From Ectopseudomonas composti (GTDB taxonomy: Bacteria > Pseudomonadota > Gammaproteobacteria > Pseudomonadales > Pseudomonadaceae), in NCBI GenBank assembly GCA_946886245.1, contig CAMPIF010000022.1, positions 1 through 19,033 of the forward strand: a stretch of 19,033 bases of DNA. The letters run 5' to 3'. Positions 7,380 through 16,095 of this stretch are shown piece after piece; within the stretch, counting starts at the first letter, position 1; each line of letters starts with the position of its first letter. Below the pieces are notes generated by a model. The model saw only the letters and a list, made by a program, of their open reading frames with translations, was not told where the DNA came from and ran no database searches. The position numbers were made by a program, and so were the translations under genes.

Positions 7380-7787
7380 CTGAAGTATCTCTTGTAATGG
7401 CGTTGAATATTAATGGTCAGTTCTCTTTAGGGTAGATTGCAATGATTTAAGAAAAGGAGGCGCTAGGGTGTAGTGTCAAAGGGCTTGTTAGTGAGCTCTT
7501 GGGCAGACCGCTAGTTGGGGTGAAGTAATTTATAGTACGAATGTGTATAGGGGGGTTCGGGAGCGGTCCAATTCTTTTGCTGCATCATGAATATTCTTAC
7601 GGCGAATCAAGTGTTGGTTGAATCGCAAGGTAAATGAGCGATTGCGAGGCGTCGGAGTTGCACGGCAGGATGAGGGGGTTAATGGCGGGATACGCTGCTC
7701 GAGTAAGCGCTCATTGATGATCTACGGCGCTGAAATGGCGAAGACTAGTGTAGATGTGCAGCGATCTAATCTATATCCATATTTAAC
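7380..7787 (-). promoter_or_regulatory. Leader and control region of the tox-like operon
   Basis: 408 bases without a gene between the LysR stop and the methyltransferase start. It is A+T-richer than its surroundings. A TTGACA hexamer lies on the minus strand at 7479-7474, about 95 bases before the toxA start, but I see no convincing -10 box at a normal distance, as is usual for activator-dependent promoters. An AAGAGA lies about 10 bases before the start codon. The inverted repeat at 7603-7625 is listed separately. Short open frames here do not resemble known proteins. Confidence 0.5.
7603..7625. promoter_or_regulatory. 23-bp inverted repeat, candidate operator for the tox-like operon
   Basis: CGAATCAA, a 7-base spacer and TTGAATCG form two 8-base arms with one mismatch (CGAnTCAA-N7-TTGAnTCG). 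The inner TCAA/TTGA makes a T-N13-A dyad, slightly longer than the T-N11-A core of LysR-type sites. It lies about 225 bases upstream of the methyltransferase start and 160 bases beyond the LysR gene end. Binding by that LysR protein is inference. Confidence 0.45.
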
Positions 7788-8711
7788 TCAGTCACGATTC
7801 GCCGTGCGTATGATCATCTGTCGTAGCCACGAATGCGCGGGATCGCCCTCCCGGCGCTGATGCCAGATCAGGTCGAAGTGGAAAGGCTCTATCACCAGCG
7901 GTGGCTCGAACACTCTAAGTCGTGGATCCATGCCAGCCGACTCGAGGCTGCGTCGGGCCACGGTAAGGATTAGATCGGTGCCGACAATCAGTTCGTTTGC
8001 CACACCCCAATGCGGCAGGATCATGGCTATTCGCCTGTGCAAATTCTCCCGCGCAAGCGCACGGTCGATTTCGTTGTCGTTACCCGAGCGCATGGCCACT
8101 AGCACGTGCGGACGTGCCAGCCATGAGTCCCGATCAATTACGCCACTTTCCGGCAGGGTCGAGACGTCGGCGAGGCAGGCGAAACGTTCGACGAAAAGCG
8201 TGCGCATGCGCAACTTGTCCGAGTTTTGCCCTGGGAAGACGCCGAGGGCCATATCCGTTTCACCATCCATCACATCGGCCAGCATCGATTCCCGGCTGGC
8301 CTGGCTGACGACGAGATCGATACCGGGCGCGATGGTGCGTAGCGAGCGTGTCAGTCCAGGTAGCAGCACCCGTGCTCCGTAATCCGACATGGCCAGGCGA
8401 AATATCCGCTGTGCGCGGGTCGGATCAAACTGCGGAGGATCCAGCAGCGCCCCCAATTGATCCAGAGAGTCGGTCAAGGGCTGTATAAGCTCGCTCGCTC
8501 GTGGCGTCAGTTCAAGCCTGCCCGCGCGTCTGATCAACAGAGGATCATCGAACAACTTGCGTAGATGAGCCAGAGAGTGGCTGATCGCCGGCTGGCTTTT
8601 ATGCAGGCGCAAAGCAGTTCGTGAGATGTGTTTTTCCAGCAGCAAGGCATGGAGGGTGACCAAGAGATTGAGGTCGATGCGTCTTAGTTTATTCATAGTA
8701 AGAATATCCAT
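7788..8711 (-). CDS. LysR-family transcriptional regulator (possible ToxR-type)
   Basis: A 307-residue LysR regulator. The N-terminal winged helix-turn-helix spans about residues 10-70 (RRIDLNLLVTLHALL, then HKSQPAISHSLAHLRKLFDD). The substrate-binding domain fills about 95-300. The RRIDLNLL start belongs to the NodD/LinR-like branch. The second ATG at 8696 (MNKLRRID) is an equally good start; neither has a clear Shine-Dalgarno. It is divergent from the YdcZ-type transporter (81-base gap) and upstream of the tox-like operon on the same strand. B. glumae toxoflavin genes are controlled by a LysR protein, ToxR, using toxoflavin as effector; identity with that is possible but equally it may only control the transporter genes. 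Confidence 0.88.
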   Translation of the reverse strand: MDILTMNKLRRIDLNLLVTLHALLLEKHISRTALRLHKSQPAISHSLAHLRKLFDDPLLIRRAGRLELTPRASELIQPLTDSLDQLGALLDPPQFDPTRAQRIFRLAMSDYGARVLLPGLTRSLRTIAPGIDLVVSQASRESMLADVMDGETDMALGVFPGQNSDKLRMRTLFVERFACLADVSTLPESGVIDRDSWLARPHVLVAMRSGNDNEIDRALARENLHRRIAMILPHWGVANELIVGTDLILTVARRSLESAGMDPRLRVFEPPLVIEPFHFDLIWHQRREGDPAHSWLRQMIIRTANRD

Positions 8712-8717
8712 TAAATA

Positions 8718-8735
8718 GAATATGAATTTCCATTC
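8718..8735. promoter_or_regulatory. Dyad in the LysR/transporter divergent region
   Basis: GAAT and ATTC arms enclose a partly symmetric A+T-rich core (GAATATGAATTTCCATTC). It lies just upstream of the LysR start in the 81-base divergent gap, the normal place for LysR autoregulation and target activation. A related GAATATCCATT follows the LysR start on the same strand at 8702-8712. Weak, but consistent. Confidence 0.35.
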
Positions 8736-8792
8736 GAGATGCTAATGCGTAAAGGTTCTTGCCACGACAATCTATGACACTGGAGTGATCGC

Positions 8793-9266
8793 ATGTCCTC
8801 TTCGCTTTCTCTCGCCGGCATGTTACTGGCCCTGGCTGCGTTGATCTCCGGTGCTCTGGTGCCTTTTCAGGCTGGCAGCAACGCGGCGCTGGGGCGCGCA
8901 CTGGGCCACCCGTTATGGGCAACCGTCGCTTCACTGCTGGTCAGCCTGTGCGTTGTGCTGCCGATCATTTTGGTCACGAGAGCCCCTGCACCGTTGCTCA
9001 ATCAGGCTGGGGCGTTACCGCTGTGGGCTTGGTTTGGCGGCGTCGCCGGCGTCATCTACATCAGCTCGGCGCTGATGCTGACTCCCCGCTTGGGCGCGAC
9101 CGGTTTCATCGTCTGTGTCATCGCAGGCCAGATGCTCACTTCCTTGCTGATCGACCACTTCGGTCTGATGGGGCTATCGGTCAAAGAAGCCAGCCTTGGA
9201 CGCGTCGGCGGTGTCCTGCTGATCTTCGCGGGGATGCTCATGGTGCAGTGGTCCGCTGCCCTCTAG
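8793..9266 (+). CDS. YdcZ-type (DUF606) DMT-superfamily membrane transporter
   Basis: A 157-residue very hydrophobic protein with about five predicted membrane helices: residues 8-27, 40-62, 76-97, 99-121 and 136-154. The segment ALISGALVPFQAGSNAALGR near the start and the small-residue-rich later helices are typical of the YdcZ/DUF606 half-size drug/metabolite transporters. Substrate unknown. The start ATG has GGAG seven bases upstream. It is divergent from the LysR gene and 85 bases before the RND adaptor gene, so it may be the first gene of an export operon controlled by that LysR. Confidence 0.85.
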   Translation: MSSSLSLAGMLLALAALISGALVPFQAGSNAALGRALGHPLWATVASLLVSLCVVLPIILVTRAPAPLLNQAGALPLWAWFGGVAGVIYISSALMLTPRLGATGFIVCVIAGQMLTSLLIDHFGLMGLSVKEASLGRVGGVLLIFAGMLMVQWSAAL

Positions 9267-9351
9267 GGCATACCCGCAGCCGTGTCCTTGCACGACGCTG
9301 CCGTCGCGCAAACCACAATCAACGCAACGTCAAACGCGGGAGACTTACAGG

Positions 9352-10446
9352 ATGAAGACCTCGCTCGCGCTTGTGGCGACCATGCTGAGTGCGGCTTTGC
9401 TGGCGACCTGGAGTCTTTGGTCGGCTCAGGCCGAAGAAGCTCAGGTGCAAACCATGCTCAAGGTGAAGGTTGCCTTGAGCAAGGTCGAGTTTCAGCACGT
9501 GCCGCGTTATTACGACAGTATCGGAACCTTGGAAGCCGTCAGCCAGGTTCGGGTGAGCGCCGAGGTGCCGGGCAGGGTTTCCGCCTTGCATTTCGACTCG
9601 GGGCAGAGAGTCGAGGCCGGGCAACCTCTGATCAGCCTCAATGACGAGCCGCAGAGGGCGCAAAGACGTCGCCTGGAGGCCGTGCTGCGCAACGCCGAAC
9701 AGCGTCTGCAACGAATGTCCAAGCTGGCTCCCAGTGGTGCGGCTAGTCAGGAGCAATTCGACCAGGCCCGTGCTGATCGTGACGCGGCTCGGGGCGAGTT
9801 GGCGCAAGTCAATGCGCTGATCGCTCAGAAGAACATCCGTGCGCCTTTCAGTGGCGAGTTGGGCATCCGGCAGGTTCACCTTGGGCAGTATCTCAACCCC
9901 GGTGATGTCATCGCCAACCTCAGCGACAGTCGCCGCCTGCGCGTCAATTTTTCCCTTGACGAACGGGCGCGCAGCGAACTCGACTGGGGGCAGCCCGTGG
10001 AGTTGCGCTTCCATGCGCGTCCGGATCAGCGCTTCGAGGCGCGCATCAATGCCATCGACCCCATACTCGACGACGCGCGGATGATTCACGTCCAGGCCAG
10101 CCTGGATGGCCGCGACAGGCATCTTGCCGCCGGGATGTTCGCTGAGGTTCGGGTACGCCGGCCTGATCGCGCAAAGACGCTAAGCATTACGCAGACCGCC
10201 ATCTTGGCCACGGCCTACGGCGACATGGTCTTCATCGCCCGAGAGGAAGACGGAGTGCTGCGCGCCAAGCGTGTAGCTGTGCGCACCGGCGATGTCTGGG
10301 ATGGCCGGGTGGAGGTGCTTGAAGGGCTCCAGATCAGTGACCGGGTGGTGGTATCCGGGCAGAACAGGCTCAGCGACGAGACGCCACTGCAAGTGCTCCC
10401 GCGCAACAGCCTCGACGATGACGACGGGCAAGGCCCGCAGCCATGA
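9352..10446 (+). CDS. RND efflux periplasmic adaptor (membrane fusion protein)
   Basis: A 364-residue adaptor that would join an inner-membrane RND pump to an outer-membrane channel. It has an N-terminal hydrophobic signal/anchor (about 4-27, ending SAQA before EEA), a lipoyl half (VSAEVPGRVSALHFDSGQ and the second half APFSGELGIRQVHLGQYL), a coiled hairpin between them (about 100-165), and the beta-barrel and membrane-proximal parts after residue 190. GGGAG lies upstream of the start. Its stop overlaps the RND gene start by 4 bases (ATGA), so the two are translationally coupled. It could correspond in kind to the adaptor of the ToxFGHI toxoflavin exporter, but similarity to that one cannot be judged here. 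Confidence 0.92.
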   Translation: MKTSLALVATMLSAALLATWSLWSAQAEEAQVQTMLKVKVALSKVEFQHVPRYYDSIGTLEAVSQVRVSAEVPGRVSALHFDSGQRVEAGQPLISLNDEPQRAQRRRLEAVLRNAEQRLQRMSKLAPSGAASQEQFDQARADRDAARGELAQVNALIAQKNIRAPFSGELGIRQVHLGQYLNPGDVIANLSDSRRLRVNFSLDERARSELDWGQPVELRFHARPDQRFEARINAIDPILDDARMIHVQASLDGRDRHLAAGMFAEVRVRRPDRAKTLSITQTAILATAYGDMVFIAREEDGVLRAKRVAVRTGDVWDGRVEVLEGLQISDRVVVSGQNRLSDETPLQVLPRNSLDDDDGQGPQP

Positions 10447-13400
10447 AGTTCACGGATCTGTTCATCCATCGGCCAGTTCTGTCCCTAGTGCTCAACGCGC
10501 TCATTCTGCTGCTGGGCGTGTTGGCCATTCAGCACTTGCCGATTCTCCAGTACCCGTTGCTGGAAAATGCCACGATCCGGGTGACCACCGAATACCCAGG
10601 CGCCCCCGCCGAGCTCATGCAAGGCTTCGTCACCCAACCTATCGCCCAGGCACTGGCCTCGGTAGAGGGGGTGGATTACCTGAGCTCCTCCTCGGTACAG
10701 GGCAAGAGTGCAATCGATGTGCGCCTGCGTCTGGGGCAGGACTCGACCCAGGCACTCACCGAGGTGATAGCACGGGTCAGCCAGGTTCGCTACCGTCTCC
10801 CAGAGGAAGCCTACGATCCGGTGATCGAGCGCTCCAGTGGTGACTCCACCGCGGTCGCCTACGTGGGTTTTTCGGGCAAGGAGCTATCCGCACCTGCGCT
10901 GACCGACTACCTATCGCGGGTCGTGGAGCCGATGTTCTCCGCGATCGATGGGGTTGCCAGGATTGAAATTTTCGGCGGTCAGCGCATGGCAATGCGCCTC
11001 TGGCTCGACCCGGCGCGCCTGGCCGCGCGCGGTCTCACCGCAGAAGAGGTGGCGGTGGCGATTCGCGCGGAGAACTACCAGGCGGCGCCTGGGAAGATCA
11101 AAGGTCAGTACCGGGTCTCGGGGATCGAATTGGATACCGATCTGAACAGCGTTTCGCAGTTCAGCGAGATGGTGGTGCATAGCGACGCACGTGGTCTGGT
11201 GCGGATCAAGGATGTAGGCACCGTCGAGCTGGGCGCGGCCGCTAGCGAAACCAGCGCGTTGATGGACGCTCAGCCGGCGGTGCACCTGGGGCTATTCGCC
11301 GCGCCGCTCGGAAACCCGCTGGTGATAGTCGAGGGTATCGAGCAACGCTTGGCGGAGATCCGCAAGACGCTGCCTCCTGGCGTCAAAGTCGAGTTGGCGT
11401 TCGAGACCGCGCGTTTCATTCAGGCCTCCATCGACGAGGTCATGCACACCCTGGTCGAGGCACTGTTGATCGTGGTGGTGGTCATCTACTTCTGTCTTGG
11501 CTCGTTTCGCACCGTACTTATTCCGCTCATGGCCATCCCCTTGTCGATGCTCGGTACCGCTGCACTGATGCTTGCCTTCGGCTTCAGTATCAATCTTCTT
11601 ACCCTGCTGGCGATGGTGTTGGCGATCGGCCTGGTGGTGGACGATGCCATTGTCGTGGTGGAAAACACCCACCGTCACATGGCCGAAGGCAAGTCAGGGG
11701 TGGTCGCGGCTCTGCTCGGTGCGCGGGAAGTGGCGGGGCCGGTGATCGCCATGACCTTGACCCTGGCGGCGGTATACGCCCCCGATTGCCTTCATGGGTG
11801 GCCTGACTGGAGCGCTATTTCGCGAGTTCGCCTTGAGCCTGGCAGGCGCTGTGTTGATTTCCGGGATTGTGGCACTGACGCTTTCGCCCGTGATGGCCTC
11901 CATGCTGCTGCGCCATGATCAGGAGAGTCGAGTGGCACGAGCGGCGAGCCACTTCTTCGAATCTCTCGCGCAGCGATACGGGAATCTGCTGGAACGCTCG
12001 CTGGCGCATCGGGGCATTTCCCTGACAGTCGCCGTGCTCGTACTGGCCAGCCTGCCGCTGCTGTATCAGCAGGCGCAGCGGGAACTCGCGCCCGTGGAGG
12101 ATCAGGCGAGCCTCCTCGCTGCCATCAAGGCGCCGCAGTACGCTAACCTGGCCTACAGCGAGCTGTTTTCCCGTAGGCTCGATTCGGTCTTCCGAGAGTT
12201 GCCGGAAACCACCAGTCGCTGGATCATCAATGGCACCGATGGGCCCGCTACCAGCTTCGGCGGCATCAACCTGTCCGCTTGGGATGAGCGCGAGCGCGAT
12301 GCTACGGAGATTCAGGGCGATCTCCAGCAGAAGGTTGGCGCGGTGGAAGGAACCAGCATCTTTGTCTTCCCGCTCCCCCCCTTGCCCGGCTCCACGGGGG
12401 GTGTGCCGGTGCAACTGGTGCTGCGCACCTTGCAGGACTACCGCACGCTCTATGACAGCATGGAGGTACTGAAACAGAAGTCGCGAAGCAGTGGTCTGTT
12501 CGCTGCAGTGGACAGCGACCTGGATTACAACAACCCGGTGATTCGCCTGCGTGTCGACCGCGACAAGGCCAGCGCCATTGGTGTACGTATGAGCGACATA
12601 GGCCAATCGCTGGCCGTGCTGGTCGGCGAGAACTATGTCAACCGCTTTGGCCTTCATGGGCGCTCTTATGACGTCATCCCTCAGGCCACCCGCGAGCTGC
12701 GGATGAATGGCCAAGCCCTGGGGCAGCAATACGTGCGCAGCCGTGAAGGGCGATTGGTGCCGCTGTCGGCCCTGGTGCGCATGGAAGAGAAAATCGAGCC
12801 GAACAGGTTGACGCAGTTCAACCAGCAGAACGCGGCAACGCTCCAGGCCATTCCCGCTCCCGGGGTTAGCATCGGTGAGTGCGTCGCCTTCCTGGAGAAA
12901 GCCAGTGCCGACCTACCGGTCGGTTTCACCCTGGATTGGCAGGCCGATGCAAGACAATACGTGCAGGAGGGCAATACCCTGTCGTCTGCCTTTGGCCTGG
13001 CGGTGATCATCATTTATCTGGTGTTGGCCGCTCAGTACGAGAGCTTGAGGGATCCCCTGATCATTCTTTTCACCGTGCCGCTATCGATCTGCGGAGCGTT
13101 GATTCCCCTGGCGCTGGGGCTGGCGACGCTGAATATCTATACCCAGATAGGGCTGGTCACCTTGATCGGCCTGATCAGCAAACACGGCATTCTCATGGTG
13201 GTCTTCGCCAATGAGATGCAGGTCAAGGAGCAACTCGATCGCCACGCCGCCATACTGCGTGCAGCCTGCATCCGCCTGCGCCCGATACTGATGACTACCG
13301 CCGCGATGGTCGTGGGCCTCGTTCCGCTGCTATTCGCCAGCGGGGCCGGCGCTCATAGCCGGCAAGGCCTGGGGCTGGTGATCGTTTGCGGGATGCTGGT

Positions 13401-13515
13401 GGGAACCGCCTTTACCTTGTTCATCCTGCCTACGGCCTACAGTTTGCTGGCCCGCGATCATCGGGCCAGAGCGCTTGATCCGAGAACCATGGAGTTGCAG
13501 CGTGCGGGAGAATGA
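10443..13515 (+). pseudogene. RND efflux pump inner-membrane permease, split by a frameshift
   Basis: Together the two frames give an AcrB/MexF-type pump of about 1,023 residues, the normal length. The first frame has the N-terminal FTDLFIHRPV helix, the porter domain and the TM4 proton-relay aspartates D400 and D401 (GLVVDDAIVVVEN). The second frame carries the other porter half and the TM10 lysine region (LIGLISKHGILM). The break is at a run of five C at 11779-11783: four C would read VYAPIAFMGGLTGALF continuously, five C shift into an unrelated tail that stops at 11916-11918. No other lesion seen. It could be a real inactivation, phase-variable slippage or a sequencing error. No outer-membrane channel gene follows; the adaptor gene overlaps the start by 4 bases. 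Confidence 0.88.
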
Positions 13516-13709
13516 GGTGCGTCCGATGTTCTCGACTGGTGGTTGCATTGCAACGCGCTTTGGCGAGATTGACCCGCGCCCTCGCGGCGAGCATCGGCAG
13601 GCGTCGCTGCACAGGTCGAGTTTCTACTGATTCACCTATCCGCTCGTTCTTCCCGATCTTCTCGGGGAGGTATACTCGACGCGCCGGATAACAATCAGAG
13701 CCTGATGAA
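13516..13709 (+). promoter_or_regulatory. Intergenic region and nadA promoter
   Basis: 194 bases between the RND gene and nadA. TATACT at 13671-13676 is a good -10 box 34 bases before nadA, with a weak -35 candidate (TTCTTC, 13647-13652; 18-bp spacer). A perfect 13-bp palindrome GTTGCA-T-TGCAAC lies at 13542-13554. No terminator for the RND operon is evident. No duplicate of the tRNA-Lys 3' end was found here. Confidence 0.5.
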
Positions 13710-14768
13710 ATGACGCAGATTTCCGAACGTCTCCTCGTTCAAGCCCACCTCGATGCCAAACAGCCCAAGCCGCTGACTGCCGAGGAAGAGGCCTTCTATC
13801 GCCGCGAAATCGCCGCCGAGCTGAAGAAGCAGAATGCGGTGCTGGTGGCGCACTATTACTGCGATCCGGTCATCCAGGCGCTGGCAGAGGAAACCGGTGG
13901 CTGCGTTTCCGACTCCCTGGAAATGGCCCGCTTCGGCAATCAGCACCCGGCGCAGACCGTGGTGGTCGCCGGGGTCAAGTTCATGGGGGAGACGGCGAAG
14001 ATCCTCAACCCGGAAAAACGTGTGTTGATGCCGACCCTGGAGGCGACCTGTTCGCTCGACCTGGGCTGCCCGGTGGACGAATTCTCGGCTTTCTGCGATC
14101 AGCACCCGGAGCGTACCGTGGTGGTCTACGCCAACACGTCGGCGGCGGTGAAGGCGCGTGCCGACTGGGTGGTGACGTCCAGCTGCGCGCTGGAGATCGT
14201 CGAGAGCCTGATGGACAACGGCGAGACCATCATCTGGGCGCCGGACAAGCATCTGGGCAATTACATCCAGCGCGAGACCGGCGCCGATATGCTGCTGTGG
14301 GACGGCGCCTGTATCGTGCACGAGGAGTTCAAGTCCAAACAGCTGTTGGACATGAAGGCGCTGTATCCGGATGCCGCCATTCTGGTGCACCCGGAATCGC
14401 CGCAGAATGTGGTGGAGCTGGCCGATGCCGTGGGTTCCACCAGTCAGTTGATCAAGGCGGCGCAGACCCTGCCGAACTCCACCTTCATCGTCGCCACCGA
14501 CCGTGGCATCTTTTACAAGATGCAGCAGCTGTGCCCGGACAAGACCTTCATCGAGGCGCCAACCGCCGGCAATGGTGCGGCCTGCCGCAGCTGCGCGCAC
14601 TGCCCGTGGATGGCGATGAACACCCTGGAGCGCGTGCTGACCGGCTTGCGTCAGGGCTCTGGCGAGATTCATGTCGACCCGGCGCTGATTCCCAAGGCGA
14701 TCAAGCCGCTCAAGCGCATGCTCGACTTCACCCAGGCGGCGCGGATGAAGGTCGCCGGTAACGCCTGA
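13710..14768 (+). CDS. nadA: Quinolinate synthase NadA
   Basis: A [4Fe-4S] enzyme that condenses iminoaspartate with dihydroxyacetone phosphate to quinolinate in NAD synthesis. It is 352 residues, the usual size. The cluster ligands are C114 (ATCSLDLGC), C201 (GACIVHEEF) and C298 in the [13 protein letters not shown] motif. AHYYCDP near residue 48 and the [10 protein letters not shown] segment are also typical. It marks the far border of the accessory block that starts at tRNA-Lys. In P. aeruginosa nadA also stands close to this tRNA, with the pqs/mvfR genes between. Confidence 0.97.
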   Translation: MTQISERLLVQAHLDAKQPKPLTAEEEAFYRREIAAELKKQNAVLVAHYYCDPVIQALAEETGGCVSDSLEMARFGNQHPAQTVVVAGVKFMGETAKILNPEKRVLMPTLEATCSLDLGCPVDEFSAFCDQHPERTVVVYANTSAAVKARADWVVTSSCALEIVESLMDNGETIIWAPDKHLGNYIQRETGADMLLWDGACIVHEEFKSKQLLDMKALYPDAAILVHPESPQNVVELADAVGSTSQLIKAAQTLPNSTFIVATDRGIFYKMQQLCPDKTFIEAPTAGNGAACRSCAHCPWMAMNTLERVLTGLRQGSGEIHVDPALIPKAIKPLKRMLDFTQAARMKVAGNA

Positions 14769-14783
14769 CTGCCAGCCGTCAAA

Positions 14784-14816
14784 AAGAAGCCCAGCACATG
14801 CTGGGCTTCTTGCTTT
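14784..14816 (+). terminator. Terminator after nadA
   Basis: A 12-bp perfect stem (AAGAAGCCCAGC 14784-14795 with GCTGGGCTTCTT 14800-14811) with loop ACAT. A-rich bases precede it and T-rich bases follow, so it may serve both nadA and the convergent LOG-family gene. Confidence 0.82.
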
Positions 14817-14817
14817 G

Positions 14818-14881
14818 CGTAGCCCGGATGCAATCCGGGAAGGGCGAGCGGCCAATACCCCCGGATTGCATCCGGGCTACG
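14818..14881. repeat. REP-like inverted pair
   Basis: Two 22-base arms are exact reverse complements, at 14818-14839 (CGTAGCCCGGATGCAATCC + GGG) and 14860-14881, separated by 20 bases. The palindromic GTAGCCCGGATG unit is a dispersed intergenic repeat known from several Pseudomonas genomes. It sits between the convergent nadA and LOG-family genes, where REP elements are usual. Confidence 0.8.
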
Positions 14882-14890
14882 TAGGCTGCG

Positions 14891-15964
14891 TTAGCTCACC
14901 CAGTTTTCCGGTTCGTTGACCACATTGAGCAGCGCGCGCAGGCGGCCGTAGTCACGACCGTTGAAGGCAAAGGCCAGGCGGGTCAGGTGGCACAGTTCCG
15001 GTTCGTCGCGCTCCTGCTCGCAATAGGCTTGCTGGGTAAAGCCACCTTCTTTGCACAGGCTGGCGAAGTCGCTGTCCAGCTTCGCCAGAGTCGCCTCGTT
15101 GAGTGGATGATTGAGGCGGATCACGAAGCGATCCTTGAGCCAGCGGCTGGAGTGGAAGTTGCGGTAGAAGCGGGCGATTTCATCCACCGCCTCTTCGGCG
15201 CTGTAGACCAGGTGCATCAGGTTGAGGTCGGTGGGCAGGATGTAACCGTTGTCGCCAAGCTGGCGACGGATGAAGCCCAGTGCATCTTCCCAGTAGCTGC
15301 CACCCGGTTGATCGAGCAGCACCACGGGCACCAGCGGGCTCTTGCCGGTCTGGATCAGGGTCAGCACTTCCAGCGCTTCGTCGAGGGTGCCGAAACCGCC
15401 GGGGCAAAGCACCAGGCCGTCGGCCTCCTTGACGAAGAACAGCTTGCGCAGAAAGAAGAAGTGGAACGACAGCAGGTGATGGCTGCCGCGCATGGTCGCG
15501 TTGGCGGTTTGTTCGAAGGGCAGGGTGATATTGAAGCCCAGGCTGCTTTCCGCGCCGGCGCCTTCATGGGCTGCCGCCATGATGCCGCCTCCGGCACCTG
15601 TGACCACCATCAGGTCGCGGTGTGCCAGTAATGCGCCGAGCTCGCGCGCCTGCCGGTACAGGGGATGATCGGGCGGAGTCCGGGCCGAGCCGAACACCGT
15701 GACCTTGCGTCGCCGTTTCAGTTGCTCCAGCATGCCGAAGGCATGCTCCATCTCGCGCAGCGTCTGCATCATGATCTTGGCGTCCCAGCGGTTGCGATCC
15801 GCCTGGGCCATATGGATCACCGTGGTGAGCATTTCGCGGTACAGCGCCAGATTGGGGCTGTTGCTCGGGGTTGCCAGCGCTACCAGTTCCTCCACCTTGT
15901 TGCTCAGGTCGACCTCGCTGGTTTGCACGTGGCGCGACAGATAGTCGTCCGGTTCAAAGGGCAT
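14891..15964 (-). CDS. LOG-family (TIGR00730-type) nucleotide 5'-monophosphate nucleosidase-like protein
   Basis: A 357-residue protein with a Rossmann-like LOG domain at about 86-300. The family signatures are VTGAGGGIMAAAHEGA (121-136) and PGGFGTLDEALEV (188-200), with the conserved Arg region FFLRKLFFVKE between. LOG proteins hydrolyse nucleoside monophosphates to base and ribose 5-phosphate; the extra N- and C-terminal parts make this longer than the roughly 190-residue cytokinin-type LOG. The start has GAGGAGAG just upstream. It converges on nadA and lies 131 bases upstream of the end of... the next minus-strand gene, which is oriented the same way. Exact substrate not known. Confidence 0.85.
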   Translation of the reverse strand: MPFEPDDYLSRHVQTSEVDLSNKVEELVALATPSNSPNLALYREMLTTVIHMAQADRNRWDAKIMMQTLREMEHAFGMLEQLKRRRKVTVFGSARTPPDHPLYRQARELGALLAHRDLMVVTGAGGGIMAAAHEGAGAESSLGFNITLPFEQTANATMRGSHHLLSFHFFFLRKLFFVKEADGLVLCPGGFGTLDEALEVLTLIQTGKSPLVPVVLLDQPGGSYWEDALGFIRRQLGDNGYILPTDLNLMHLVYSAEEAVDEIARFYRNFHSSRWLKDRFVIRLNHPLNEATLAKLDSDFASLCKEGGFTQQAYCEQERDEPELCHLTRLAFAFNGRDYGRLRALLNVVNEPENWVS

Positions 15965-16095
15965 GGAAACTCTCCTCTTCTTGGCCTGCGAGAGACGAGG
16001 AGCCTCTCGTGTTGGCCGGTTCCTTGATTATGGAGTGTCGAGCAGCTTGCCACAGGCAGTCTGCCGTTTCGTTGCCATATTTTCGTAAGCGCCGA

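Noticed and set aside
2624..13709. Integrase, transposase or a direct repeat of the tRNA-Lys 3' end marking an island
   Set aside because: No frame resembles a recombinase and I found no second copy of TTCGAATCCTACACGACCCA or a clear part of it by eye.
13695..14855. Long open frame on the minus strand opposite nadA (386 codons)
   Set aside because: It is the high-G+C shadow of nadA, His/Arg-rich with no domain character. The same holds for the long frames opposite the RND, LOG and MBL genes.
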